Assembly: GCF_000720475.1 (NCBI RefSeq)
Contig: NZ_JOAP01000013.1
Span: 1 to 64,000, forward strand
Length of the DNA: 64,000 nt
DNA from: Streptomyces aureocirculatus
Lineage (GTDB): Bacteria > Actinomycetota > Actinomycetes > Streptomycetales > Streptomycetaceae
Direction of reading: 5' to 3'
The number at the start of each line of letters is the position of its first letter. The stretch's first letter is position 1. Positions 50,755 to 59,686 of the stretch are shown here, in pieces. The notes beneath the pieces were generated by a model. It ran no database searches. It was not told where the DNA came from and saw only the letters and a program-made list of their open reading frames with translations. Both the position numbers and the translations under genes were made by a program.

Positions 50755-50945
50755 GCCGCCCGCCTGGCCGGTGGCCGCCTGCCTGGCCGGTGGCCGTCTG
50801 CCTGGCCGGTGGCCGTCTGCCTGGCCGGTGGCCGTCTGCCTGGCCGGTGGCCGTCTGCCCGGCCGATAACTGCCTGCCCGGCCGATGGCCGCCTGCCCGG
50901 CAGACGGCCGCCCGGCCGGCCGATGGCCGCCCGCCCGGCAGACCG
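50755..50945. repeat. 19-bp tandem repeat array
   Basis: Unit CCTGGCCGGTGGCCGTCTG repeats five times perfectly or nearly so from 50763 (copies at 50763, 50782, 50801, 50820, 50839), with four to five decayed units on the right (to 50945). It sits in the 387-bp gap between the oxidoreductase gene and the Mrr gene, upstream of the Mrr-P450 operon. No unique spacers occur, so it is not CRISPR. Apart from this array the gap shows nothing. Confidence 0.92.
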
Positions 50946-50975
50946 CCATCGCCGAGCCACTGCCGGGACGAAGCC

Positions 50976-51869
50976 TCAGACGACCATGACCCGGCGCCCG
51001 CGCGTATGACCGGCCTGGCTGTCGACGTGTGCCTCCGCGGCCTCGGCCAGCGGGTACGACTTCTCGACCGGGATGTGGAGCTCACCCCGTGAGATGAGGT
51101 CCGCGGCCTCGGCCAGCGCATCCGGCACGCTCCCGGCCACGCCGGAGAACCGCACACCGAGATCCGGTGCGCCGAGATCGGCGATGGAGAGCACCTTCCG
51201 AGGGTCTCCGGTCAGCTCGACGAGCTCGCGGATCACGCCCGATCCCGCGAGGTCGAGAGCCGCGTCGACGCCGCCGAGGCGCCGCACCCGCTCGACCCAA
51301 CCCTCGCCGTACGTTGTGGCGAGGGCGCCGAGGCTGCGCAGATAGTCCTGGTTCGCGGCCCCGGCCGTACCGATGACCCTGATGCCGCCTACCCGAGCGA
51401 TCTGCAGCACCGCGGAGCCGACTCCGCCGGACGCACCGCTGACCAGCAGTGTCTGCCCCGGCTGTACGCCGACCTCGCGGATGACGCGCAACGCGGTCTC
51501 CACCACCGACGGATACCCGGCGGCCTCTTCGAACGTCAGGCCCTCGGGCATACGGGCCCAGGCGGACAGGACGGCGAACTCGGCGTAGGTGCTCGCGCCT
51601 TCGCCGAACACGTGGTCGCCGACCTTGACATCGTCGACGCCCTCGCCGACCTCGTCCACCACTCCGGAGGCGTCGAGTCCGACTCCGGCGGGCAATTCGG
51701 TCGGATGAGCGGACAGGACCTGACCTTCACGGACCCGCCAGTCGACGGGGTTCACCCCCGCCGCCCGCACGGCGATACGTATCTGACCTGGGCCCGCGTG
51801 GGGCTCCTCGGTGTCGATGAGTTGCAGGACGTCCGGGCCGCCGAACTCGGCGAAGCTCACTTTCTTCAT
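50976..51869 (-). CDS. NADP-dependent quinone/alcohol oxidoreductase (zinc-free MDR)
   Basis: A 297-residue medium-chain reductase: AVRAAGVNPVDWRVREGQVL, GLDASGVVDEVGEGVDDVKV, VGDHVFGEG and the cofactor motif LLVSGASGGVGSAVLQIAR. The zinc-binding lobe is absent, as in quinone oxidoreductases. It probably reduces reactive quinones or enones. It is divergent from the TetR at 51940, with an operator between. Confidence 0.93.
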   Translation of the reverse strand: MKKVSFAEFGGPDVLQLIDTEEPHAGPGQIRIAVRAAGVNPVDWRVREGQVLSAHPTELPAGVGLDASGVVDEVGEGVDDVKVGDHVFGEGASTYAEFAVLSAWARMPEGLTFEEAAGYPSVVETALRVIREVGVQPGQTLLVSGASGGVGSAVLQIARVGGIRVIGTAGAANQDYLRSLGALATTYGEGWVERVRRLGGVDAALDLAGSGVIRELVELTGDPRKVLSIADLGAPDLGVRFSGVAGSVPDALAEAADLISRGELHIPVEKSYPLAEAAEAHVDSQAGHTRGRRVMVV

Positions 51870-51885
51870 GCGGCGGACCGTAGCA

Positions 51886-51896
51886 CTAACGGTTAG
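51886..51896. promoter_or_regulatory. TetR operator candidate
   Basis: CTAACGGTTAG, an 11-bp near-perfect palindrome (arms CTAAC/GTTAG), lies 16 bases from the oxidoreductase ATG and 44 bases before the TetR ATG. AACGGTT recurs 15 bp to the right. It is probably bound by the TetR protein to repress the enzyme and itself. Confidence 0.7.
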
Positions 51897-51939
51897 CGTT
51901 TAACAACGGTTGTGACTTCGTGTTTGGTAGCGTCACGGC

Positions 51940-52554
51940 ATGACCAACCCGCCGGGGCGCCGTGAGCGCAAGAAGGCCGCGACTCGTCAGAAGATCGCTG
52001 ACACCGCTCTGCGTCTCTTCCTGGAACGCGGGTACGACGCGGTGGGCATCCGTGACGTGGCCAATGAGGCCGACGTGGCTGTGACCACGGTCTTCTCCCA
52101 CTTCGCCTCGAAAGAGGCCCTGGTGTTCGAGCAGGACGAGGACTTCGAGCAACGCCTCACGGAGGCGGTCTCCAGCCGTACGCCGGACGAGCCGCTCCTG
52201 CCTGCGCTGCGCCGCGAGATCCATGTCCTGGTGCGACATTGCACGGGGGATGCCGCCGCCCCGATCTGGCGCATGATCGAGGGGACACCCGCCCTGCGGG
52301 AGTACGACGACTCGATGCGGCTGCGCCACGCGGAGTCGCTGGCGACGGCCATCGCCGCCGACCCCGGCCTTTCGCCGACTGCGACTGCTTCCCGGGCAAT
52401 CGCGAGATTCGTGCTCGATGCCTACTCGGTCGCTCGTGAGGCGGCCGATCCGGAGGCCGCGGTGGACGAGGTCTTCCGGATGATCGAGGCCGCCTGGGGG
52501 GCCGCCTGCACTCCTCAAGGCGAGCGAAAAGCAGACGGCTGCGTTTCGGCCTAA
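51940..52554 (+). CDS. TetR-family transcriptional regulator
   Basis: A 204-residue regulator: RQKIADTALRLFLERGYDAV then GIRDVANEADVAVTTVFSHF is the HTH. The following helical body includes EALVFEQDEDFEQRLTEAV. It is divergent from the oxidoreductase gene and likely its repressor. A strong stem-loop follows the stop. Confidence 0.93.
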   Translation: MTNPPGRRERKKAATRQKIADTALRLFLERGYDAVGIRDVANEADVAVTTVFSHFASKEALVFEQDEDFEQRLTEAVSSRTPDEPLLPALRREIHVLVRHCTGDAAAPIWRMIEGTPALREYDDSMRLRHAESLATAIAADPGLSPTATASRAIARFVLDAYSVAREAADPEAAVDEVFRMIEAAWGAACTPQGERKADGCVSA

Positions 52555-52592
52555 AAGCGCCTCCACTTTTCAGCCGTGAAGCACGGTGGGGA

Positions 52593-52629
52593 GCGCGGAA
52601 TTACTCAAGCTTGCTCGATAAATCCGCGC
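52593..52629. terminator. Stem-loop terminator after the TetR gene
   Basis: GCGCGGA (52593-52599) and TCCGCGC (52623-52629) form a 7-bp GC-rich stem around a 23-base AT-richer loop that itself contains AAGCTT. It was considered as a tRNA but has no anticodon or T-arm. No U-run follows, as is common for Streptomyces terminators. Confidence 0.55.
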
Positions 52630-53099
52630 GATGCGTCACGCTTGGCCTGATTTGCACCCGTGATGAGTGGTGCGTAACCTGAAGCGAGCCCTCCACATCT
52701 TCACCGGTCCACCATCCGGCTGTCCGGGTCTCGGGGGCCGAGGGCTATACCTTCGGGGCTGGTGCTCGCATCTGTCCTGTATAGTCCTTATGTCATGCTG
52801 GACATGTGAACACTTTGTGGATTTGAATGGTCGCGTTCACGTACTGGAAGCGCAGCAGAAGTGGGGGCTCGCTGCTGCCCTGTGGTGCGTGCTCGGACGG
52901 AATCGCCCAGCGAAATCTCTTTACTCGCGTATCGCCTTGCAGCTAATAAATTCACGGTGAACCGAGTCGGGTAGATTATTGCGCCGCAAAGGCTTGTTCC
53001 TGTGCACCGACAGAGACCTTTCCTCGCGTGGCGCCGACCTCCCACGCAAGGCGAACAGTGCGCCCCCTCGACCAGGGCGGCGGCGTGGGGGAGTGAGCA
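52630..53099. other. Long intergenic region before the glycosyltransferase gene
   Basis: About 470 bp of lower GC (for example around 52790-52830 and 52930-52990), without a convincing gene on either strand. GTATAG near 52779 and TAGATTATT near 52972 are possible promoter parts. A long untranslated leader or small RNA could be encoded here; nothing recognisable is visible. Confidence 0.5.
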
Positions 53100-55304
53100 G
53101 TGAGAATCGCGTTCCTGATCAACAACGCCTACGGCATAGGCGGGACGATCCGCGCCACCGTCAACCTCTCCCGCGCGCTGGCGGCCCGGCACGACGTCGA
53201 GGTCGTGAGCGTCCACCAGGTGAACGACGAGCCCGAGCTAGCCTTCGACGAGCGGGTACGCCTGACCGCGCTGATCGACATGCGCCGGGACAGCCCCACG
53301 TACGAAGGTGACCACCCGCTCACCAGTCAGCCGTGCACGATGTTCCCGGACACCGGCGCCGCAGCGAACTCCGCACGCCTGCCCTACTCGGCGCTCCAGG
53401 ACGAGCGCATCGGCGCCTGGCTGCGCGCCACGGACGCCGACGTGGTGATCGCCACCCGGCCCGACCTCAACGGCTATCTCGCCCGCGACGGGCAGAGCCG
53501 GTATCTGCGCATCGGCCAGGAACACCTGAGCCTGGACGCCCACAACGCGACCCTGCGCGGGCATCAGAACAAGGCGATCGCGGGCCTCGACGCCTTCGTG
53601 ACCGTGTCCGAGGCCGACGCCGCACAGTACCGCCGGGCCCTGCCGGACGTGCCGGGCCGCATCCTGTGTATCCCCAACAGTGTTCCCGAGCCCGCCGTCG
53701 AACCCTCCGACCAGCTCACGGACGTCATCATCGCCGCGGGCAGGCTCACCCGCGTCAAGCGCTACGACCGGCTGATCAGCGCCTTCGCGAAGGTCGCCGA
53801 CAACCACCCCACGTGGACACTGCGCCTCTACGGGCGCGGACCCGAACGGCCGAAACTGCGGCGGCAGATCGACGAACTCGGCCTGTACAACCGAATATCC
53901 CTCATGGGACCGGTCTCCCCGATCGAGACCGAGTGGGCCAAGGGCTCCCTCGCCGCAGTCTCCTCCGACATGGAGTCCTTCGGCATGACCATCGTGGAGG
54001 CCATGCACTGCGGCGTCCCCGTGATCTCCACCGACTGCCCGCACGGTCCGGCGGAAATCATCGACGAGACCAACGGCGTCCTGGTCCCCCTGGACACCGG
54101 TGTGGACGGATACGCCGCTGCCCTCGACCGCCTCATGGCCGACGCACCCCTGCGTGCCCGCCTCGGCGCCGGGGCCCTGAAGCGAGCCGGCGCCTATGCG
54201 CCCCCCGCCATCGCCCGGCGTTACGAGACCCTGTTCCAGGAACTCTCCGCTCCGGCCCACCGGCGCTCGTCGAAGGCCGGACACCTCGGCTCGTTGTGGA
54301 CCCGGCTGAAGTCCACCCTGCCGAGCAAGTCCGCCACCCCCAGCGAACCGTCGCCCGCTCCGGAGTCCCACCCCGAGCCCAAGCCCACCGTGCGCCCCGT
54401 CGCCTTCGCCAGGGCCACCCCCGACGGCGGCATCACCCTCCGTCTCGACGCGGCGTCGCTGCCGCCCGGCCCCCTCGACTTCCTGGCCCGCCTGCGCCGC
54501 GACCCCAAGGGGCGGCACATCCGTGTCCCCATACCTCCCACGGCCACGGCATCCGGCACGCACGACGTCCGCCTCACGCTCGACCCGGCCGAGCACGCGC
54601 TGTCGGAGGGCCGCTGGGACTGCTACGTCGTCGCCGAGGGCGCGACGGAGAAGCGGGCGCGGCTCGTCTGCGCCATGGCGGAACGGGCCCGCAGCATCGG
54701 CCGGGACCCGGTCCTCGTCGACGGCGAGGTGTCGGCCTGGCTCCCCTACACCACGGCCGACGGGTTCCTCGCCCTGCGCGTCTGGCAGCGCACCGCACAC
54801 GCCGAGGTCACTGACATCGCCATCGGTGACGACCACGCCACCGTCACCGCCCGGCTCTTCGCCGCCGACATTCCTGACTCCATGGACGCCGCCACCGTGA
54901 TCGCCGTCTCGCGAGAGGGGGAGCCCTACGACTTCACGTTCCCCGTCACGCAGGCCGCGGCGCAGCCCACCCGAGCGGCCTCCCAACCCACCGCCGGGGC
55001 CTGGCACTTCTCCTTCACGCTGCCCTACTCCCGGGCACTCGCCCTGCGGAACAGCAGTCACGACCTGTGGGACCTGCGCCTCCATCTGGGGCACACGCGG
55101 CCGCCGGTGACCATCGGCCGCATCGGTGGCGACATCGTCGACCGCAAGAAGACCGACGTCGTACCGGCCGTCCTCCTGCCGCACGGCACACGTGGCGAAA
55201 CGCGTGCCAAGCCGTTCTTCACCGTCACCAATGATCTGGCGCTGAGCCTGCGGGACGCGGACGAGACGGAGGCGGCGACACAGCCGCGGGAGACAGCGGG
55301 CTGA
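53100..55304 (+). CDS. Family GT4 glycosyltransferase with long C-terminal extension
   Basis: A 734-residue protein, about twice a normal GT4. Residues 1-385: IAFLINNAYGIGGTIRATVN (acceptor-side loop), VIIAAGRLTRVKRYDRLISA, LYGRGPERPKLRRQI, SLMGPVSPI and the nucleotide-sugar motif SSDMESFGMTIVEAMHCGVP (E-x7-E). From about 395 a basic Ser/Pro linker leads to an all-beta region of about 300 residues in which two similar units can be suspected (FLARLRRDPKGRHIRVPI, then FTFPVTQAAAQ). The acceptor is likely a cell-wall polymer (teichuronic or teichulosonic type); the C-terminal part may bind the polymer. It starts at GTG 53100. Confidence 0.85.
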   Translation: MRIAFLINNAYGIGGTIRATVNLSRALAARHDVEVVSVHQVNDEPELAFDERVRLTALIDMRRDSPTYEGDHPLTSQPCTMFPDTGAAANSARLPYSALQDERIGAWLRATDADVVIATRPDLNGYLARDGQSRYLRIGQEHLSLDAHNATLRGHQNKAIAGLDAFVTVSEADAAQYRRALPDVPGRILCIPNSVPEPAVEPSDQLTDVIIAAGRLTRVKRYDRLISAFAKVADNHPTWTLRLYGRGPERPKLRRQIDELGLYNRISLMGPVSPIETEWAKGSLAAVSSDMESFGMTIVEAMHCGVPVISTDCPHGPAEIIDETNGVLVPLDTGVDGYAAALDRLMADAPLRARLGAGALKRAGAYAPPAIARRYETLFQELSAPAHRRSSKAGHLGSLWTRLKSTLPSKSATPSEPSPAPESHPEPKPTVRPVAFARATPDGGITLRLDAASLPPGPLDFLARLRRDPKGRHIRVPIPPTATASGTHDVRLTLDPAEHALSEGRWDCYVVAEGATEKRARLVCAMAERARSIGRDPVLVDGEVSAWLPYTTADGFLALRVWQRTAHAEVTDIAIGDDHATVTARLFAADIPDSMDAATVIAVSREGEPYDFTFPVTQAAAQPTRAASQPTAGAWHFSFTLPYSRALALRNSSHDLWDLRLHLGHTRPPVTIGRIGGDIVDRKKTDVVPAVLLPHGTRGETRAKPFFTVTNDLALSLRDADETEAATQPRETAG

Positions 55305-55347
55305 CGGCCGCCGGCGGCGCGGCGCCCGGGGCGGCAGGTGCCGGGGC

Positions 55348-55839
55348 TCAGTCGGAGCGCGCGTGCTGCCAGGCGGGATTCACCTGGATCTCGATGTCGC
55401 CGGAGACCGCCTCAGGCGCGGGGTCGGCGGTGACGCGGACCCGTACGGGACGGCCGGTACCGGCCTCGGTGAACGCCAGCGGCGGGCGGCCGTCCTGCAG
55501 GTGCTCGTCGCCCCACTGCATCAGTGACAGGAACACCGGCAGCAGGTCCTCGCCCGCCTCCGTCAGCCGGTACTCGTCGCGGGCCCGGCTGCCCGGCTCC
55601 CGATAGAGAACGGGCGCGACGACCCGCGCGGCCTTGAGCTGTTTGAGTGCCCGTGACACCGCGGGCGCCGAAGCCCCGATCCGATCCACGAAGTCCTCGA
55701 ACCTCGTGGTGCCGTAGAAGCACTCGCGGACCACCAGGAACACCGTCTTGGTGCTGAGCAGGTCAAGGACCCGGGCCGCCGAGCAGCCGTCACCGATCGA
55801 CCACGTGTCCCGGTCGCGCAGCCGTTCCTCGAAGTTCAT
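55348..55839 (-). CDS. HxlR-family transcriptional regulator
   Basis: A 163-residue winged-helix regulator: ARVLDLLSTKTVFLVVREC, TRFEDFVDRIGASAPAVSRA, LKQLKAARVVAPVLYREPG and EYRLTEAGEDLLPVF are the family hallmarks. It is divergent from the tautomerase at 55960, with two matching palindromes between them. HxlR proteins sense aldehydes, quinones or oxidants and often control a neighbouring detoxification enzyme. Confidence 0.9.
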   Translation of the reverse strand: MNFEERLRDRDTWSIGDGCSAARVLDLLSTKTVFLVVRECFYGTTRFEDFVDRIGASAPAVSRALKQLKAARVVAPVLYREPGSRARDEYRLTEAGEDLLPVFLSLMQWGDEHLQDGRPPLAFTEAGTGRPVRVRVTADPAPEAVSGDIEIQVNPAWQHARSD

Positions 55840-55857
55840 CGCCACCCCGCCATTGTA

Positions 55858-55913
55858 ACTAACGATTGCGTTATCCAGCCGGGCGTGATTCCCTCTCACT
55901 AACGATGCCGTTA
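55858..55913. promoter_or_regulatory. Twin HxlR operators
   Basis: TAACG-ATTG-CGTTA (55860-55873) and TAACG-ATGC-CGTTA (55900-55913) are two palindromes with identical 5-bp arms, centres exactly 40 bp apart and each preceded by AC. The 40-bp spacing (about four helical turns) places two dimers on the same face of the DNA. Confidence 0.85.
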
Positions 55914-55959
55914 CTCAGACGGGCATCCCGTCCCGCCATGCGAGGAGCAGCGAACCGCC

Positions 55960-56385
55960 ATGCCACTGTGGACCGTTCATCACACGCCCGGCACCTTCAC
56001 TGACGCGGAGAAGCGTCAACTCGCTTCGCACATCGCCGACCACTACGAACAGGTCGGGCTGCCCAGGTTCTACGTGGTCACGCTGTTCCACGAGACCCGG
56101 CCCGAGGACTTCTACGTCGGCGGGGAGCCGACCCCGGTCGGGGTCCGCATCGCCATCGACCACATCGCCCGCCGCAACCCCGACCGCGAGAGCCGCCGCA
56201 GGACCGCCCAGTGGATCAAGGGCATGCTGCAGCCTCACCTCGAAAGGAACGCGGGGCTGCACTGGGAGTTCCACGTCGACGAGACCAGCGACGAACTGTG
56301 GATGATCAACGGAATCGTGCCGCCCCCGGCAGGATCCGACGCGGAGAAGCTCTGGGCCGAGAACGTCTCGACGTCCCTCTACTGA
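55960..56385 (+). CDS. Tautomerase-superfamily protein (Tautomerase_3-like)
   Basis: A 141-residue protein with Pro immediately after Met (MPLWTVHHTPGTF), the catalytic N-terminal proline of 4-oxalocrotonate tautomerase-like enzymes. TDAEKRQLASHIADHYEQVG and a late WEFHVDETSDELWMINGIVP fit the long cis-CaaD/Tautomerase_3 group. It probably tautomerises or dehalogenates a small ketoacid-type compound; it is controlled by the divergent HxlR. Confidence 0.88.
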   Translation: MPLWTVHHTPGTFTDAEKRQLASHIADHYEQVGLPRFYVVTLFHETRPEDFYVGGEPTPVGVRIAIDHIARRNPDRESRRRTAQWIKGMLQPHLERNAGLHWEFHVDETSDELWMINGIVPPPAGSDAEKLWAENVSTSLY

Positions 56386-56493
56386 CCGCCGTTCATCGTT
56401 CGCTGGGCGCCGCCGTACTGGGCGCGCACGCGGGCCACCGCGCAAGCTCCGCCCCTGTGGCGCTCGCCCGGTACGGCTACAGCCAGATGACGG

Positions 56494-57225
56494 TCAGCTC
56501 CGCCAGGCGGGCACGGTCGGTAGCGGGCCCGGCGGGTCGACCGTCAGTTCGCCCCCGTCCGTGCGTCCTGCCAGCCAGCCGAGCAGTTGCGCCGCGGGCC
56601 CCGACACCTGTGGCCCCCTCCCGTCGCCGACCGGGCGCGGCACCTGATCCTCGTCGGCGCGCAGCACCATGGCCGGGGCGTCGGAACGGTCGCGGAGTTT
56701 CCGTACCGTGAGGGCGAGTTCCCGCTCCACGAAGTACGGGGGCCAGGCGCTCGGGCCGTGGCCGGTCGCCAGGTCGGTGTGGTGCACCTCCACCTCGCGC
56801 AGCATGCTGCCGATGGTGCCTCGTACGGGGCGCAGGCCCCCGCCGAGCCAGCGCACCGGCACATCCCACGCCTCCCTCGGGTGATCGTCGACGGCCGTGA
56901 GGAAGCGGTGCAGCGCGGTTTCCAGGTCTTCGACCAGTTCGGCGGCCGGACGTCCCGCGCCCTCCTCGATGTCCCGCTCCCGATGAGCCTCGCCGTTGTA
57001 CTGCGGGAGGTCCAGGCCCGTGCGGGCCGCAGTGAGCAACCGGGTGCGCGAGTCGGCGCTGCGCGCGATGTGAGTGAGTACGTGTGCACGGCTCCAGTCG
57101 GGCAGCGGCGAGGGGGCCCGTACCTCTTCATCCGTCAGGGCGGACGCGGAGTCGAGCAACCGTTTCACGGACATCCGCAGGAGAGGCAGCAGGTCGGCGG
57201 GCAACTGCGTCTCGTCGTGGGTCAT
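56494..57225 (-). CDS. Mycothiol-dependent maleylpyruvate-isomerase-like protein (DinB fold)
   Basis: A 243-residue helical-bundle protein. RAHVLTHIARSADSRTRLL is the MDMPI_N signature with its metal His, and MLREVEVHHTDLATGHGPSAW carries the second His pair. A C-terminal GNAT-like/SCP2-like segment (MVLRADEDQVPRPV) follows. Members use mycothiol or bacillithiol in isomerase or S-transferase reactions. The start at 57225 follows GGAGACACC. Confidence 0.88.
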   Translation of the reverse strand: MTHDETQLPADLLPLLRMSVKRLLDSASALTDEEVRAPSPLPDWSRAHVLTHIARSADSRTRLLTAARTGLDLPQYNGEAHRERDIEEGAGRPAAELVEDLETALHRFLTAVDDHPREAWDVPVRWLGGGLRPVRGTIGSMLREVEVHHTDLATGHGPSAWPPYFVERELALTVRKLRDRSDAPAMVLRADEDQVPRPVGDGRGPQVSGPAAQLLGWLAGRTDGGELTVDPPGPLPTVPAWRS

Positions 57226-57345
57226 GCGGTGTCTCCGATCTGTAGCTGTGCCGCACCGCACAAGGCCCCGTGGTGACATGGCCTCACCTGCGACGGCCCG
57301 GTCTCGGGGTGGTGGCGCGCAGCGATGAGGTACCCCTCTTCGCAG

Positions 57346-57365
57346 CCATGAGGTACCCCTCATGG
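57346..57365. terminator. Perfect hairpin between MDMPI-like and GNAT genes
   Basis: CCATGAGG-TACC-CCTCATGG, a perfect 8-bp stem with 4-base loop. ATGAGGTACCCCTC also occurs once more just upstream (about 57324), so half of the hairpin is a direct repeat. Both flanking genes run leftwards, so it would end GNAT transcription or modulate read-through. Confidence 0.7.
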
Positions 57366-57413
57366 CCCGCCCGAACCACCCCTCGATCCCCCCGGCCCGC
57401 CGCCCGCTCGCCG

Positions 57414-58295
57414 CTACAGGTCGAGCTGGTGCTCGTGTGTCGTGTGCGTGGGTGTGTAGCCGAAACTGTCGTTGATGTGCCGCATGTGCGTATTGCTGTC
57501 CGCGGTGTCGGCCAGGAGGCCGCCGAGGTGCGGGTAGTGGGTGTGGGCCTGCCGGATCGACTCGGCCTTCATCCAGGTGCCGAGACCGTGTCCACGGTGC
57601 TCGGGCAGTACGCCGGTGCCGTAGTGCTGGGCATCGCCGGTGCCGTCGCCGGGGACGACGAGTTCCGTGAACCCGGCGATCGAGTCGTCGGAGGTGTCGA
57701 TGGCGACGACGGTGTGCAGTTGGTCGCCGCGCTGTTCCACGGCTTTCGCCGCGGCCCGTACCCGGTCCACGTCCCAGACCACGGTGCCGTAGTCGGTGTC
57801 GTCCATGGGCATGTCGTCCATGGCGCGGCGTGAGGCGGCGAACGTCTGGGCGAGGTGGTCGGGGACGGTTCCCCGCCATGACACGAGCCGGTAGCCGGGG
57901 TGCGGCCGCTCGATGGTCGCGACGAGGGCGCAGGCGTCCACGTCGGCCAGTGACAGGCGGGAGTACCGCAGGGTGAGGACCTTGCGGAAACCGCGTGCGG
58001 CCAGGAAGTGGTCACCGGGCGACCCGGCCTCGGTCTGCGCGACCACGCTGCGCCGGGCGTCGTCCCGGGCGGCGGCCACGGCGGCGTCGAGCAGTTGGGA
58101 GCCGACGTGCTTGCGGCGCTCCACGGGGTGGACCTGGAGGGTCAGTTCGGCCAGGTGCTTCTGTCCGGCACCGGTGAACAGGCGCAGGAAGGCCGATCCG
58201 ACCGGGATGGCGTCGGCGTCGGACGCCAGCCATGCGAGACGCCGCTCGTGCGGGCCGTGAGCGGGGTCGGTCAGCGGGGTGATGCGAAGCGACAA
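57414..58295 (-). CDS. Tandem-GNAT acetyltransferase
   Basis: A 293-residue protein with two GNAT domains. The first is VHPVERRKHVGSQLLDAAV (acetyl-CoA loop) with FLAARGFRKVL; the second is VLPEHRGHGLGTWMKAESIR with ADSNTHMRHINDSFGYTPT. I chose TTG 58295 because GGAGACACC stands before it, the same site as in the previous gene; a TTG at 58322 is the furthest alternative. Substrate unknown. Confidence 0.88.
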   Translation of the reverse strand: MSLRITPLTDPAHGPHERRLAWLASDADAIPVGSAFLRLFTGAGQKHLAELTLQVHPVERRKHVGSQLLDAAVAAARDDARRSVVAQTEAGSPGDHFLAARGFRKVLTLRYSRLSLADVDACALVATIERPHPGYRLVSWRGTVPDHLAQTFAASRRAMDDMPMDDTDYGTVVWDVDRVRAAAKAVEQRGDQLHTVVAIDTSDDSIAGFTELVVPGDGTGDAQHYGTGVLPEHRGHGLGTWMKAESIRQAHTHYPHLGGLLADTADSNTHMRHINDSFGYTPTHTTHEHQLDL

Positions 58296-58322
58296 GGTGT
58301 CTCCGTCGTCAGGAGGTGGCAA

Positions 58323-58636
58323 AGGTCAGTACGCGAGCTCAACTCCTGGGCAGTCCTGCGCATGTGCTCCGCACCTCCTTGTCGACAGCGCCGGCCAGGA
58401 TCAACTCCGGCAGCTCGGAGAACCTAGCCGACCGATCAGTTCCATGGCAACGGTTTATGGCAGCGTCCGTGTTGGCGAATACCGTCAACATATCGAAACC
58501 CGACCGATACCTGACGGTCTCCCCGGAGAGCGGTGACCGAGGCCGGACAGCGGCACCACGGAGCATCGCGCCCCGCAAAGTGGGCCTGCGTCCGCGGCAC
58601 TTGCGGACGTACGCGCTTCACTGGAGGTTGCCCGCC
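58323..58636. other. Intergenic region without gene
   Basis: About 310 bp with no credible coding frame. A lower-GC stretch (58440-58515) may hold promoters for the divergent genes. Confidence 0.5.
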
Positions 58637-59649
58637 ATGTCAACGATCATCACTCAGCGCCGGGTTGACGTACTGCGACATCGCGGCGCGGTCGCCCCGA
58701 TGGTGCTGCTCGCCGGACTCCTGGGCGGCCCCCCGACCACGGCAAGCCGCAGGGCCGCACGATCACCATCGCCGTGAGCCGATCAAAGCCACCGGCCCGC
58801 GGGAGCGGCAAGAGCCGCTGGTGGTCAGCCCGGGCGGGCCGGGAGTGTTCAACCTGGACGCCCCGCTGGGCTTCACCGCAGGCCGGCTCGGCACCCTCGG
58901 CACCGACCACGACATCGTCGGCCTCGACCCCCGGGGCGCCGGTCACAGCGAGAAGCCCATCTGTGAGGAGAAGCCCTGGTCGGAGCCGCCGCTGACAGCG
59001 ACGCAGAAGGAACGCAGCAAGGCCGAGTACGAACACCAGGCGGAGTTCAACAAGCGGTGCGCGGCCGCCCATCCGGAGTTCACGCGGCGGCTCACCCCGG
59101 AGAACACCGCCCGGGACATCGACCTCCTGCGCGCGGCACTCGGCGCTCCGAGGATCAGCTTCTACGGGGTGTCCTTCGGTACCTCCGCGGGCCTGGCCTA
59201 CCGCTCCCTGTTCGACGACCGGGTACGGCGTATGTGGCTGGACTCGGCGATGCCTCCGGTGCTCGACCATGCCGCGATGGATGCTGTGCAACGGCGCCTC
59301 CGGTGCCACCGGTTTCGACGAACTGTGGGCGGCCCGCGAGTCCCGGCGTACGGCTCACCCAGCCGTCGGGGGCAGTTGGTTCAGCGTGAAGTGCGCGGGC
59401 TGGCCGCTGTTCGCCGAGCCCACGAAGCCGTCGCGGGGGGACAGCGCGCTGCAGCTCTCCGGCCATCTCGACGAGGACGTCACCCCGCACGCCTGGGCCG
59501 TACGAGCGCGACAGGCGGTCGGTGGCACGCTGCTCACCGTTCTTGACGGCTCGCACGGTTCGCTGAGCCGCCTGCCCTGCGCCGCGAAAGCGGTCACCTT
59601 CTTCCGCACCGGGCAGACCACCGGCGGCACCTGCCCGGGCGTTCAGTGA
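58637..59649 (+). pseudogene. Decayed secreted alpha/beta-hydrolase (tripeptidyl-aminopeptidase-like)
   Basis: The start (MSTIITQRRVDVLRHRGAVA then PMVLLAGLLGG signal) is followed by a frameshift. The main body SPGGPGVFNLDAPLGF, DIVGLDPRGAGHSEKP and GVSFGTSAGLAYRSLF (nucleophile) is in a second frame, and the C-terminus CAGWPLFAEPTKPSRGDSAL, LTVLDGSHGSL, AKAVTFFRTGQTTGGTCPGV is in a third. Catalytic Ser and the HG motif of the His remain, but the middle third is missing. GGAGGT precedes the original ATG. Confidence 0.85.
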
Positions 59650-59686
59650 CCCCGGCGGACCCGGGCCGGGCTGTTCCGGCTCACTC

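Noticed and set aside
50755..50945. CRISPR array
   Set aside because: Units are contiguous 19-mers with no spacers and no cas genes anywhere in the window.
52593..52629. tRNA gene
   Set aside because: A single stem with a 23-base loop; no cloverleaf, T-loop or anticodon arm.
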